Assembly: GCA_032358255.1 (NCBI GenBank)
Contig: JAULBX010008773.1
Coordinates: 49,847-113,846 of the forward strand
Reading direction: 5' to 3'
Length of the DNA stretch: 64,000 nucleotides
Source: Heterotrichella gracilis
Lineage: Eukaryota; Sar; Xanthophyceae; Tribonematales; Xanthonemataceae
In this document: positions 48,101-59,785 of the stretch, piece after piece
How the letters are laid out: each line of letters begins with the position of its first letter
Numbering within the stretch: the stretch's first letter is position 1
Made by a program: the position numbers and the translations under genes
The notes under the pieces: generated by a model
The model's database searches: none
The model's input: the letters and a program-made list of their open reading frames with translations, nothing else
Told to the model about the DNA's origin: nothing

Positions 48101-49754
48101 GTGCGGTGCTGGATGTCGCACTTGGCATGGGCCTGTGTGCAGCACATTGAGGTGGATGATTGGGTGAGGGTGTGGGGTTTAAGGTTTATGATGGCGCGCT
48201 AGGTGTGGGTTTGTGCGTGCACAGGGCTGTGTCCGGTGTAGGTTTAACAATGTTTTGGGTGCTGCTTTTGCGCCCTGCACATCCAGGTGCGGCATTAAAT
48301 GCCACGCTATGCATGTGCGGCAGAGGTTGGTCCTGATTAGGATTTTGGATTTGCAGGCGACTACTTCTGATGTAGTGTACATTCTGTAAATTGCAGGATT
48401 TGGAATGCCACTTGCGCGCTTTGCGGATCCAGGTGCGGCGCTGGATGCCGCGCTTGGCCCGGGCCTGTGCATGTGTGCCAAAGGTTGGTCCTGGTTAGGG
48501 TTGAAGATTTTGGGTTTGTAGTGTTGCATGTGGCGTGGGTATGCAGGCGGGAGGGTTACTCCTGTTGTAGGGTATATCCCTTATCTATTACGGTTTTGAT
48601 TGCGCACAGTGCTGCTATCGCGCCTCGCGGATACATCAGCGGCGCTTTACAGTACTGAATCCACTGCGCTGCACTACATTTTAAAATTTAATCCACTGCA
48701 TTTCCAGCCAGCCTCACCTCAGGTGTGCAGCAGCGCGATGTGATCCCGATGAACAGCCTGACCTCCTCCTGCGGACACCAGGGCTTGAAGGCGCCCGAGT
48801 CCTGGCTCTGAGGTGGCTGGAAGGCAGCCGGTGTGCGGCCATCCAGTCCCGTGCGCTCATTCACTGCCGCGGTGGTCTGCAAAGGAACACCTGCACGAAG
48901 CACATGGGTTTTCAGTGCGTTGTGGAAAAGTATGGCATTGTGTACAGGGCCCGTGCCTTCAAGACCTTGCAAGAGTGCTGACAATTTGACATGGCAAGGG
49001 ATAGGCAAAGCAGAATCTTCTTGACTAGCCAATTTGGATCTGATGGAGATCATTGAATTGAATTCAAGTGCAAAGAGATTTAAAATATCGATTAGTTGGT
49101 GTACATGACAGGTTCCAGCGCACCTGGCGTGTAAAGGTGGGGCTCAGCGGTCCATTGCGAGGCATTGAGGGCATCTGGCAGAGAGATGATGTAGCCTGCG
49201 TTGCGGAACTCCACCCGGGGCATGGCAGTGGTAGCTGGTGCACGCACCCCAGGAGCGTTGCCAGCCACGTACTCCAAAGTAGGCTGCCGCATGGTGAGGC
49301 CCACGTCTGCACGCTGTGAGGGTCTGTGTGTGTACTTCATCTCCCGTGGTACCTCATCTGCTAAGCTCCTTCTGAGGGTCAGCCCATGGTGCTTCGAGCC
49401 CCAATCTGCAGTTGCATGGTGTTGCAGAGTGGACAGATCCAGTGCAGGGGCTGAGCCACTGGGGCTGACTTTCCTGGCTGTGGCAAGGGCCCATGTGGAG
49501 AAAGCCCATGTTGCCCCAAAAATGGTTGCTCCATACAGGAGGGCGATGATCAGCACTGCACAGGTGCGCCCCAGGATGCTCTCACACACTGAGAAGGACT
49601 CTGAGATGGGGTTGGTTACCCAGCTTCTGGCCCTGGACCTTCGGGAGAAAGGGGTTGGGCGCCTGTGGGGGTGGGTGGGGCTGGTTTGCTGGCCTAGACT
49701 TGACAGGGCTGGGGAGGAAGAGCTGGAGGGGAGGTGTGGGTGGCGGTTTTCCAT
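45116..49754 (-). CDS. Golgi-type GT31 (β-1,3-galactosyltransferase family) glycosyltransferase
   Basis: Nine exons in phase: 49754-49124, 48890-48718, 47515-47341, 47116-46928, 46558-46420, 46200-46057, 45777-45648, 45407-45324 and 45271-45116, giving 606 residues. A cytosolic Ser/Pro/Arg-rich head precedes one signal-anchor helix (about 64-88), so it should be a type II Golgi protein. Then comes a long stem. Catalytic hallmarks are LFIGITSRC, RRTWIREAREQHP, FVVSQ, HIMKTDDDVYVR (metal-binding DDD at 359-361), WYLSYEELPDE, YILSRDLA and MPWEDIMVGVML (the E-D-V-type motif at 495-500). It should transfer a hexose to a glycan; donor and acceptor are not predictable. Two consecutive C-terminal segments, GLYVQEQSGLWA and GLWVREASGLWA, on separate exons resemble each other and may reflect an exonised duplicate. 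Confidence 0.92.
47680..48650 (-). repeat. Six echoes of the 5' end of GT31 exon 47341-47515
   Basis: Copies at about 47680-47746, 47853-47920, 48071-48137, 48252-48320, 48405-48472 and 48609-48650 repeat the stretch coding AQAKRDIQRRTWIREAREQ (for example GATCCAGGTGCGGCGCTGGA on the plus strand), mostly with the acceptor. A larger unit including intron sequence (GGTTGGGCGGGTTTCTTGCG.. CAGGTTGGGTTGCTGCTCGC) is duplicated at about 47521-47700 and 47930-48090. The spacing is about 150-220 bp and the copies fill a ~1.2-kb intron. Confidence 0.95.
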
Positions 49755-51159
49755 GTGGGGTCACTGGCTGCCCACTGGGGAGATACGTTGACTGCTGGCA
49801 AACTGGGCAGCCCTGCACAGCGCTGATTCCTGTGCAGATCAAGTGATGCCTGACGTCTATGCCCAGCTCTGCCTGGAGCTCCTGCAGTGACAGCGCACGT
49901 TGAAATAAAGACTCAGTGACCGTTGACTGACAAAAGCACCGACTCGCAGCTGGTCCATGGAGTACCCGTTACTGAGTATGACTAACATTGTTGCCAAGTA
50001 GCCTAGTGTCTCATGCAACAACACCACGAGCTCAGGTTTCACACTCTCAAAGGGCCGTACGGCCGAGCACAAGCGACATCGTCCTGGGTTTTGAACTAGC
50101 AACACGGATGGTGGATTTCACTGTGATCACAGCATGATACGATATCTACGGTCTTGGACAACGGCTCACGCTCAGTGCCTACACAACACGCTGTAATGGT
50201 TGTGTTCGATCATGTTGAGGTGCTGCCTTGCCTGAGAACAGCCTTTTTCTCTGCCTCGAGTTGGGCCTGGAGTTTCAATACGTCTCCCTGCAGGTGCTTA
50301 CTGAGCACAGTGCATGGAGCTTTGATGAGCCCGCTGCTCAACGTAATGGATAGCAGGTTGACAAGAGAAGGCCTCTACAGACGGAAAGCAGCCTGCTTTT
50401 ACCCGTCTTGCAAGCTGTTGACTGCTTTAGACCCAAGTTGGCTCACCCAGACCGCAACGGTCGGGATTCAGTTGGACTACAAGAGCAGTTTCAGGCTCGC
50501 TACTGCCTTATAGACAACTGGCCACCCCCCAGTTGTTGCTGGCGGCAGGTTCCTGATCCGTCCCACGGATGGGGGCTGCCAACTCACGGTCAGGAGCGGG
50601 GCGGCGGTGAAGATACGGTGGGTGTTGCCCGCACATGGGTCCATGTGGGGTGTCCTCTTCACCGGATGTGCGCCATGTGTGATCGGCATGGGCGTGGGAA
50701 TTACACCATGTGACGTCCGTGCACCCTTGGCCGGCACGTCGTAGCGATCACGTGCAATCGTTGCAACCAAGACTGGATGCGTCACACAACAACTTTTCAA
50801 ATTTCGCTGCAGCTGTTCATGCACCCACTGGAAAATTGATGGCCCAATGCCTGTTCAGCACAGCATGTCACACATGAGAGAATGTATTTTAAAGGAAGGC
50901 GCCCAGTGACAGTCCATGCCAATCCCACACTACCAGATGCAACATGTGGACAAGCTAAGTAATTCTGAGCTCAATGCAATGGTAAATGGTCATGGAAATG
51001 TCTCGCGAAATCTCGCGCAATATTGTCACAACTCGATGCAATTTAAATCGGTAACGGGAATGAGGCTGTTCATCACTACCCATTGCATTGCACCTCTCAC
51101 CCATCCCCATGGTCCTCTCCTTGCTGCCTTGCACATACACCTCCCCCCATGGGATCCAA
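49755..51159. other. Intergenic between GT31 start and TAP46 stop
   Basis: Both genes are on the minus strand, so GT31's promoter and TAP46's 3' UTR should lie here. Open frames at 50154-50713 (+) and 50477-50824 (-) overlap and have no domain-like features. Confidence 0.45.
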
Positions 51160-54100
51160 TCATGCAGTGGGCCGCAGCTTGCTGTTGCCCCAACCCCGAG
51201 GGTTGTCGTCCTTCCAGTCATCCCAAGCACGCGCTTTGTGCACCTTCCCCTCGTCATCATCGTCGGATGATCCCCCCTTGCCCGCCTGGGCAGCTGCCGC
51301 TGCAGCCTCCTCCTGCTGCCGCCGCTGCATATCTGCAACTTCCTGATCAGCCTGCAGGGTGGGAACATTTATGGAGCAGGACTGTTTGTATTCATGGACT
51401 TTGCCGTGTAAATAGTGTGGGATCAATGTGGGATCAATACTCATGTGAATGTGATTGGCAGGCATCCCATGTGCATGTCTGCAGCCTCCTGCTCGGCTTG
51501 CATGTTGGCTTCAAGGTGGTTGCGCAATATTCAATGGCATCAAAGTAGCTACTCTCCATTAGAGTGGTGAAGTAATCCTATATTTTATAATCTGAATGCG
51601 TTTAATTACAGTTCCAGGAAACCTGATTGCAGCCTCATGGTGAGCCTGTGTGGCACTGTGACCACGTGGATGAGCTCATAGGCATTCATGCAGATCAACG
51701 TGCATGGAAAGTGCACGCTGCCCTGCCGGTGCAGTGCAGATGCTGTCGTTGATGCGCAGGCACCAAAGCAGTATGGGCATAGGGTGAAAACACGTACTGG
51801 AACAAATTCCCGAAAAAAACAGTATGATGCAGGCATCATGATTATACACATGCGCATACTCACAAATTCAGCCAGGGACACCATCGGCAGGTTGTGCGAG
51901 GGCCGGAAAACACCATCCGCAGCATGCTGCCGCTGGGATTGAAGCTGCCCCCCAGGTAGTGCGCAGGCCGGAAAACGCAAACTTACCCATCACAACCGGC
52001 ACTATGGCACAGGCACATTCCCAAACCTACGGCCTACCCTACCCTACCCTCCACTCCCACCCACCCCAGCCAACCCATACACATGCGCCTGCAATAATCA
52101 TGACCATGCACATGCGCATGCGCATACTCACAAACTCCGCCAGGGAAACGGTCGGCAGGTTGTGCGAGGGCCGGAAAACACCATCCGCAGCTCGCTGTCG
52201 CTGGGACTGCAGCTGCCCGGCAGCAGCCAGTAGCTTGGGCATGAGCTCCGGTTGGGCGGGGCCCGCAGGTCTCCCCCGCTGGTGCTCGGGCAGCGCGGCA
52301 ATGTGGCGCAGCATGGCCACCTCTTGCTGCAGCATGTGGCGCTGGTCCACGGCCTGGGATGTGGGGGTGACAGTGTGAGAATGGTAAAATGACGACAAAA
52401 GCTCGTTAAATCCGGACGGGCAGTTCTCAAACCCGGGGGTAACGCACGGCCAGTATGCTATGTGGTGCAGCATGGTGCATCCTCACACAGCACGTTGCAC
52501 TGCATGTACACGCAAGCAAGCACATGCATTGACCGCCCACAATGTTGATGCATGCAAGCGCAGGCACGCTATCTCACGGACACACTACCCTATGGCAAAC
52601 CTCAAAACCCTCAAGACCCTAGACCCTACACCGCTACCTTGAATGCTGCCAGGTCAACGCTGAGCAGCAGCACCTCGACGCAAACCCTACATGCTCAAAC
52701 CTAAAACCCTAAACGCCGAACCCTCCATCCTACCTTAAAAGCCACCAGTCAATGCTGAGCAGCAGCACCTGAGCGCCAACCCTAGATGCTCAACCCTAAA
52801 TCCCTAAACGCTGAAGCCTAAACCCTACCTTGATTGCGGCCAGGTCAATGCTGAGCAGCAGCACCTCCCGTTCCTGCTCCTCATCTCCCCCCCCTTGCTC
52901 CTCATCTTCCTCGCCAGGGGGCGCCCTGCGGTGCTGCTCCATGATCTGCTGCAACCGCTGCTTGATCGCACGCTCCCTGCAGCAGCCGATTAGTTCATTA
53001 CCCTTCGTTAATTATAGACTGCATGAATTCATGTGCTGCAGGTGCTGCTTGATCGCATACTCCATGCACCTATTTGATTAGCTGTATGATTACTGTAGGC
53101 GATTACAGAACAGCTCTGCATAATCGCATGTTCCATGCAATCACCGATAACTCAGTGCGCCGCAGACTACAGCATACCACAGGAATCAGTAACCACTACA
53201 TGGTGATGCTGACGAAACGACAGTGGTCACCATCGTAATACGTGCAGACAAGAATGGGTTAACAACACACTCAAAGGAAAGAAATGATGAATGATGATGT
53301 CCCGAATGATTAGGATAATGCCACACAGCCCTTCTCTATTCATTTTAATCAACACGGTTTAATAAACGGGCATGATGGCAAACCTGATGAGTATAACAAC
53401 GCCACACAGCATTTCACCATTACCTCTTGAACCGAGCAATCTTTTGGTCCCTGGTGGCTGTCGCGTCCAGCTTTGCCCCTTGCTCCTGACCCTCAAGCGC
53501 AGCCTTGGCCTCACCCCTGAGCAACCCGTGGCACTCACAGGTGTTCAAGAACTGGGAATAGTGCTGCAGCGCCTGTGGCAAGGTGGAACAAATTTATAAC
53601 AGGTGTAATGTTTAATAACGATTCGATAACATATTTACATTTATTGTGGGATCGATAAGTGGTTCAAACAGTGCCAGGAAAGCGCTGCTTGGCGCCGCAT
53701 GTGCAAGATTGACTGCTAATCTGGCTGTATTGCTGGGATGCATGTAACTAAGCAACATATTTATGAATGAATGAATAACAATCGAGATATAAATGCTGCC
53801 ACAAGGCGGTGCGGACTGGGAATAGTGCTGCAGCGCCCGCAACGGAACACCACGACGGGGTTTATTAGACACTTCTAGATACATGCACTCCAGTTGCTGT
53901 TACATAGGCAGATGACTGCATTCCAGAAAGGGTAAGTTACAAACAAAGGGCCTTCACATATCCCAGCCACAAAAGACCATCTTGGTCAAGGTGGCCAAAT
54001 TTAGTCTATAGAGTCGGCACATGGGCTCCATTCCCATGCTGATCATAGACATTTACCTAGAATATGAAAAGGTCCAGTTTTTAGTGATTAAACAGGTTGA

Positions 54101-55072
54101 AAGCTTGGCTCCACCCACACGCCGTGGCGGCATGTATGTAAGTCGAGGCAGGTTGTGCACATCGAAAAGGCACCTGGTGCACACAAAAAAAAATTACTGT
54201 CGGAGTGCCTTCAACTATTCATGCTACCTAAAACCCTAAACCCTACACTGCTTTATCGTGTCGAGCTTTTGTGCGCGTCGTGATGGCTCTTTCATGCTGG
54301 TCCTGGCCTCCAGGTTGGCAGCTGTAGTAGGGTGTGAGCAGGTACTCGAGGCTGCTGGTGACAATATCCTCTCCTTCTGGATATGCATGTCACTCACCAA
54401 CTACCCTGTCGGGATGCTTCCCATAACCCTAAACCCTACACTGGGGTTTACCTTGTCGAGCTTTTGTGCGCGCTGCGAGGGCTCCTTGAGGCTAGTCCTA
54501 GCTTCTAGGTTGGCTTTATAGTAGGGTATGAGCAGGTACTTGAGGCTGCTGGTGGCGATATCCTCCGCCTCTTCATTGGAGCTGAAGAGGCCAAGGCTGT
54601 CAACCAGAGTGGCCGCCCGACTGAGGTATGCGATGGCCTGGTCACATTGCACCTGGACCCAACATAAGGGTTTATTACATATGCGGTGGCTGTAGAGGTG
54701 TGTGGCTCGGGTACCTTTTGTGAAACCCTCCCCCCAGAGCCATAACGACTTGGGCCCATGCTTGCATATGCATGCATATAGGCGCCACCCGTGCACACAG
54801 AAGGTTTCACATACCTGGAACGCTGAGGAAGAGGAAGGAGACGCTTCAGCCTGTTCATGCACCGCACTGGCTCGGTCAAAGAGCACACCCAGGGGCAGGT
54901 CCTGCGGCAAGAATAGGGTAGGGAAGGTGTAGGTGGTGGGGGGCCAAGAATGTGCAGCCCTGCTTTGCAATAGCTGTCTCCTTCTCGTCACCATACTCTT
55001 TGACATAATACGGATATAGGAGTAATAAAGCAAACTCACTAGAAACTCCGGTTGGTCTTCTCCCTCAGCCAT
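51160..55072 (-). CDS. TAP46: PP2A regulatory subunit TAP46/TAP42 (alpha4)
   Basis: Seven exons in phase: 55072-55040, 54901-54815, 54652-54452, 53572-53424, 52976-52829, 52353-52132 and 51351-51160, giving 343 residues. The N-terminus MAEGEDQPEFL is followed by LPLGVLFDRASAVHEQA. The helical repeat part continues with SSLKYLLIPYYKANLEART and FLNTCECHGLL, then DQKIARFKR, EVLLLSIDLAAIK and VAMLRHI. The conserved C-terminus is DQEVADMQRRQ, an acidic SSDDDDEG, then RAWDDWKDDNPRGWGN (321-336), a signature of the family. TAP46 binds PP2A-type catalytic subunits downstream of TOR and protects them from degradation. Exon echoes occur in four introns. Confidence 0.95.
51840..51990 (-). repeat. Echo of TAP46 exon 52132-52353
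   Basis: The part encoding FRPSHNLP.VSLAEF with its donor (CATACTCACAAA(T/C)TC on the plus strand) is repeated about 285 bp downstream in transcription direction. The flanking ACATGCGCATACTCAC context is copied too. A second fragment of the same exon (GGCCGGAAAACG) follows at about 51965. Confidence 0.92.
52634..52790 (-). repeat. Two echoes of the 3' end of TAP46 exon 52829-52976
   Basis: Copies at 52634-52690 and 52735-52790 repeat CAATGCTGAGCAGCAGCACC and the donor context ACCTTGAATG/ACCTTAAAAG. Each is followed by AAACCCTA..CCCTAAACGC, giving a ~100-bp unit in which exon piece and telomere-like tract alternate. Confidence 0.95.
53644..53745 (-). mobile_element. Dispersed repeat, copy B (in TAP46 intron, inverted)
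   Basis: Reverse complement of the element at 30890-30988, sharing CCAGATTAGCAGTCA, CTTGCACATGCGGCGCC and CCTGGCACTGTTTGAACC. It lies between TAP46 exons 3 and 4. Confidence 0.85.
53812..53850 (-). repeat. Echo of the 5' end of TAP46 exon 53424-53572
   Basis: ACTGGGAATAGTGCTGCAGC is identical to the exon start on the plus strand (53551 onward), about 265 bp upstream in transcription direction. It lies next to the dispersed repeat. Confidence 0.85.
54247..54400 (-). repeat. Echo of the 3' end of TAP46 exon 54452-54652
   Basis: About 130 bases (GTCGAGCTTTTGTGCGCG.. GAGCAGGTACT(C/T)GAGGCTGC) are repeated with about 15-20% change and a decayed donor. Both copies are bordered by CCCTAAACCCTACACTG, so the junction is shared. 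Confidence 0.95.
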
Positions 55073-55623
55073 CGTGCTTGGCTGTGCTTGCTGTGTGAGC
55101 CTTGCTGTGTGAGCCTGCTATTGTGGGCTCTCCTTTTTGTTGCGCTTTTATTAGCAGCCCTTCTACAGGGTTACACGGAAGAACGAAAGGGAGAAGATCC
55201 TACCACAACCGGCAGTAGCCCAGCGCTGGTGCCATCGCTGTATCAAAGTGCGGCATCAGACATGGCATGCAGGGAGATTAGGAGCTGTAACACACTTTAT
55301 GGCTCGTTGCAGGCAAACCGTATGCTGCTTTCTGTCGTGGGCGTGGATAGTGGTGCAGACGTCTAAACAGTGTGCAATGGTGCACCTTGTATTCACCCGC
55401 AGGCACTGCAAATATATCTATCCACCGAACTGTGCTCACAAGTAGAAATCAGTACGAGCCCACCAACTACGTTAACCACTGTATAGGTTCAGGCCAGTAT
55501 TTGCCGTTTGCGTTGCTGCCTCTATTCGTTTGTGGCTGCGTGCGATTGCCCTGCAATGTCGCCACGCTGCGCAAGGCTCTTCTCGATAGCTGGAGCAGAC
55601 CACTGATAGCTTGCCTGTGAAGC
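55073..55623. promoter_or_regulatory. Compact divergent promoter between TAP46 (-) and P-loop NTPase (+)
   Basis: Only 551 bp separate the two start codons (55072 and 55624). A 14-bp direct repeat, TGCTGTGTGAGCCT, lies at 55089-55102 and again at 55104-55117. No TATA element is clear. Confidence 0.5.
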
Positions 55624-58600
55624 ATGGGGTCCAACCAGGGAACCACGGGGCTCCTCAAGCAGTTTGGGCTGTCGAGAAACCCCTTCACGGTGTGGCGATG
55701 TGCAACCTGCCAACTTGCTATCGCCACTTCTATATGCATGCATTGGGAAGCATTGCATGCATATGCGCTCTGCACAGACACGTGGCTGCCCTTGGCACAC
55801 CAGCTGGCACTCTGAATCGTTTAACAACCCTTGAATATTTGGTTCTGTAGGATCGTACGGCCGAGAAGGCCACTTTGGACGCCACCTCGCTCTATGTGCA
55901 CTCGGATCTGCAGGGCTTCAGCCCGTCAGGTACGCACAGACAGCACTTTGAACAGCACACCAGCTGGAACATAAGTTGCCCTATGTTGGTTTAGAGCTAA
56001 CCAGTACTCGTGGTGCAGAAACGACGTATGTGTTCTTTGGGCGACGTGGGTCTGGCAAGACAACGATACGCATGCAGGTACGCAGCAGCGTCCACCCCCG
56101 TCTGGAAAGGCAAAAAATAGACAAGGAACGCAGCTTACATTACATCAATTTTGCAGATGCACTTTCAACAGTTTCGGGACCCCATCAGACGACAGGCAAA
56201 CGACATCACCCATATGCATGCATTGTCATTTTTGCCAATTGGAGCCATTTGCGCCACCCCCCTGCAGATGCAGAAGGCGTACCAGGACTACAACGATGCA
56301 GCCAGGAGCTCGGGCAAGTCCAAGGGCCACTTCATGATCGACCTGTCGCGCCCCTCTCACCTCACAGCCTGCCTAAAAAACTTCCAAGACGCCATCCAGT
56401 GCTCGAAGGACAACTGGGACGCAGCCTTCAGTACGTGCTGATTGTATTGTTTTAAGACAGTTGCATCCCGCCACCCACCACGTGCACTGCATATTGCTGC
56501 CCGCTCGCAGTCCTGGGGTTTCCGCCTGAACCCTTGCCTAGGGTTTGCCTCGTTCGTTCCCAGCTTTTACAACCCGCCAGGCTGTACGATGTAGGGAATA
56601 GGGTTTGGAAGTGCCACACTACAGAAATGCATCCATTCGTTGCTAGCTTGCCTAAACCCTTGGTCAGGGCTTCGCGAGTTGCACAAACCCAGCACTTGGG
56701 TTTTCACTCGTCTGACCAAAACCCTTGTTCCCTGCAGCTGAGTCCTGGACCAGCGCTGACCTCGTGGACTGCATCCTGTCATATGCTGCCACCAAGCTAC
56801 TGGACGAGGTGCGCCCTAGGGTTTAGGGTTTAGGGTTTGCAACCACACCTTGGCCTGGCACTTGAAAATCCCTCAGCTGCATTTCCAGCTCTGCTCGCTC
56901 ACTCAACACAACCGAGGCTGACCTTAAATGCACTCAAAACTCTTAATCGCATTGAAACCCTTGAACCGTGCACCCACAACCCCAGGTCACCGACCAGTCG
57001 CTCCCGTCCTCCAAGCAAACCCTGGACCGCCTGCGGGCCGACCCCCGCATGGCCAAGCAGATGCTGCTCCTGGCGCACCTGTACGCAAAAACAGACACTG
57101 CGTCGCTGGTGGCGCTGCGGCGCGCGCTGCTGCCCCCCGCATACTCGCCGGCGCAGGTGGCGGTGGGGGTGGCGCTGGTGGGGTCGGGGGTGGCAGGTGG
57201 GTGGTGGGTGATGGGGTGGTGGGGGTTGTACGAATTTGCATGTGCATGTGCATGTGCGCTGATGGGTGATGGGGGGATGTGCATTGTGCACGTGCACCTT
57301 CATATGCACGTGCCCTTGGGGTTTGATATGTTAAGGCAGACACTGCATCGCTGGTTTGCACGCTGCAGCCCCCAGCATACATGCCGATGCAGGTGGCGGT
57401 GGGGTGTATGTGGTGGGTGGTAGGGTGTGGAGTCATAGTGGGGCATATGTATGTGCATGTGGGTGGGTGGGTATTGCCCAGCACCTCATCCACTCCCCAT
57501 CACCGCCACTCCCCGTCTTAATGCCTGCTCCTTCGCCCCGCACAACACCAGCACACATCCATACCCACATGCACCCACGTGCACCCTTGCACCACCCATG
57601 CCATGCATTCTCCCCTCCACCCCCACGCACCCCATCACCACCCATTCGCCACCCCTCAGGTGCCCTGGGTGCCTCCAAGGACCCTGCTGTTGCCTCCGCC
57701 CTCGCCCGTCCCTTTGAGAGGGCGTGGGACCAGGTGGATGGGATTGCACCCGCCCTCACCTCCCACCCGCGCATCACAGCCACAGCCGCCGCCGCAGCAG
57801 CAGCAGGTGCGTGCGTGGGGTGTGTGGGTGGCACGGGTGGGATGCCTTGTGAGATGCTGGTGGTTATTCAGGATGGAGAATGCAATGTTGCGAGTTTCCC
57901 AATGTGGGCGGCATTGTACGTCGTCTGCACCGATTGTTTGACCGGACATTGGCGGGGGGTGCTACTGTAGCTGAGCATGGGTTAACTCCATGTAAGTGTG
58001 TCTACTGCGTGGGGAACAAGCACGTATGCATAGTGGCTAAGGTCAGGCCATTGCTAGTAGCACACCCCCATTTCATACATGTCAATTTGACGTCTGCAGG
58101 GGGGGTGTATTACTACATGAGCAGGCGGCGGCGGCGGGGTCTGGAGCGCGCTGTTGCGCTGACACGTGGCATCCGTGTGGTGAAGCAGCTGCCTGCGGGG
58201 GACATCGCTGACCTGCTGGGGAGCCTGTTCAGTGCAAAGGTGGGGGTGACGTTTTGGGCTGTTGTCAAAATGAATTCCAGGAAATTGCAAGGATGACTGT
58301 CGTGCAGTGCACAGGTTGGTTGGTTGAGGGTGCTGGTGTAGGCTGCTTGAGAATTTGAAAGGATGATAAGAACCGTTCACAAAAAACGATGGCAGACCAA
58401 TGAATGACCTCCCATGTGCACGCCCTCGCACCCACCCAACCCCGCAGGAGGCGGTAACACCATCCCCCTCCCTTGACACACCAATACCCCCTTGCACACC
58501 CACCACCCACACCACCCCCGCAGGACGGCGTGGACACCATCCGCAGCATGGCAGTGGGTGTGAGTGCGCACCAGAAGCTGGAGCTACTGGCACAGCTGGT

Positions 58601-59785
58601 GCACTACCTGGGCTATGAGTCGGTGGCCATCTTCGGGGACTGCTTCGATGAGGTGGGGACTTTTTCTCTGAAATATATGTGTTTTCTAAAGCTATGTGGT
58701 GGCAATCTTTGTGGACTGCTTCGATGTGGGGAGTGAGCTAGCTTGGGATGCTTGCCTATGAAACTGCTCCCTAAACATTTCACTATGAGCAGGGCTCACA
58801 GGGGTTTGAATACGAGGTGAAATGGCATGGGGGTCCCATTGGAAGAACTAGGGTTTGTCAGGGTTTCCTCCCCTTTCCTGCAGGTTGGCTTGTTGGACCC
58901 CGTGCAGTACCCTGGCGCCATCAAGACCTTTGCAAAAGAGACCTGCCGAAACGACCTGCTTAACTTTGGGCGCCTGCACTTTTTCTTCCCAGACTCTAGG
59001 CTGGCGCTGGACCTCAACACAGACAAAACCCTGAAGGTGCGGGAGAAATCTAGGCTAGGGTTACGTGTGGGCCACTGCCACGTATTCTGGGCATCAGCTG
59101 GAGGCGCTGGCGGGGAGAAAACGACAAGGAGAAAGGAAACCCTAAATATTAGCTGCACCTTCCTCCAAATCCCAATGTACAACATAATTGAAGAGGAGTC
59201 TTATTTATCTCACCATCACTCGCAGGAGGCCCGCTTCGACCGCCACTTTGTGCGCGACCTCACCTGGTCCCGGCACCAGCTGGAGGCACTGGCTGAGAGG
59301 CGGTTCCGGGCCGCCCAACAGCAGGCGCTGCAGCGGCTGGCGCCCGACAGCCCCGCCAGCGCAGCGGTGGCGCACTACAACTTCTCAGACCTCTTCAACA
59401 TGGTAAACCCTTGACCCTAAACCTTAAGCGTGGTGCACGTGATGCTTGGCATTCAGGGTGCAGGGTTTGTCATACCTCTGCAGGGTAGTACGGGGGTAGG
59501 GTTTTGGGTTTAGGGAATAGGGTTTATGGTTCAGCGGCTTGCACCCTACATTTGCCAATTACTGATGAAACTGAGCAGAAGTCACCCACTCAACCCCCCT
59601 TCCATTTCGCCCCCCAGGTCAAGGTTGAGGACTTCAGCAGCTACCTGAGCAAGGTGTCCACCCCGCGCGAGCTGATGATGATGATGACGGAGATGATGGC
59701 GCGCATAGAGGCGCACCCCGACGGGGCGCTGACCGCCCAGGACATGGAGATTGCGGTGACCAAGGCGCTGGAGCAGGCGGTGTAG
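55624..59785 (+). CDS. P-loop NTPase, AAA/STAND-like, function unknown
   Basis: Twelve exons in phase: 55624-55689, 55851-55929, 56019-56077, 56268-56430, 56738-56808, 56986-57196, 57660-57806, 58100-58239, 58524-58652, 58884-59036, 59226-59402 and 59618-59785, giving 520 residues. FGRRGSGKTT (55-64) is a Walker A motif on its own short exon. SVAIFGDCFDEV (345-356) has the shape of a Walker B (hydrophobic strand, then D..DE). FGRLHFFFPDSRLALD, then DLTWSRHQLEALAERRF, recalls the sensor and winged-helix entry of ORC/CDC6- and STAND-type ATPases. A segment with VALVGSGVAG is followed by Ala runs. The C-terminal MMMMTEMMARIEA segment is Met-rich. I do not recognise a named orthologue; ATP-dependent switch or scaffold work is an inference. 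Confidence 0.8.
56815..56838. repeat. Interstitial telomere-like tract (TTTAGGG)n
   Basis: Three TTTAGGG units begin seven bases after the exon boundary at 56808, immediately inside the intron. Confidence 0.88.
57335..57410 (+). repeat. Echo of P-loop exon 56986-57196
   Basis: AAGGCAGACACTGCATCGCTGG.. GATGCAGGTGGCGGTGG repeats the middle of the exon (AAAACAGACACTGCGTCGC.. GCGCAGGTGGCGGTGG) with an internal deletion, about 245 bp downstream. Confidence 0.85.
58694..58735 (+). repeat. Echo of the Walker B end of exon 58524-58652
   Basis: GTGGCAATCTTTGTGGACTG.. TTCGATGTGGGGA mirrors GTGGCCATCTTCGGGGACTG.. TTCGATGAGGTGGGGA, about 70 bp after the exon. It is a partial copy of the motif-bearing segment. 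Confidence 0.85.

Noticed and set aside
47201-48147. CRISPR-like or minisatellite reading of the regularly spaced repeats in the GT31 intron
   Set aside because: The repeats are diverged copies of the neighbouring coding exon with splice sites, in a eukaryotic intron, without constant spacers.
56086-56190. Additional P-loop exon starting at the 56157 acceptor
   Set aside because: Including it breaks phase with exon 56268-56430, whereas direct joining of 56077 to 56268 keeps frame.
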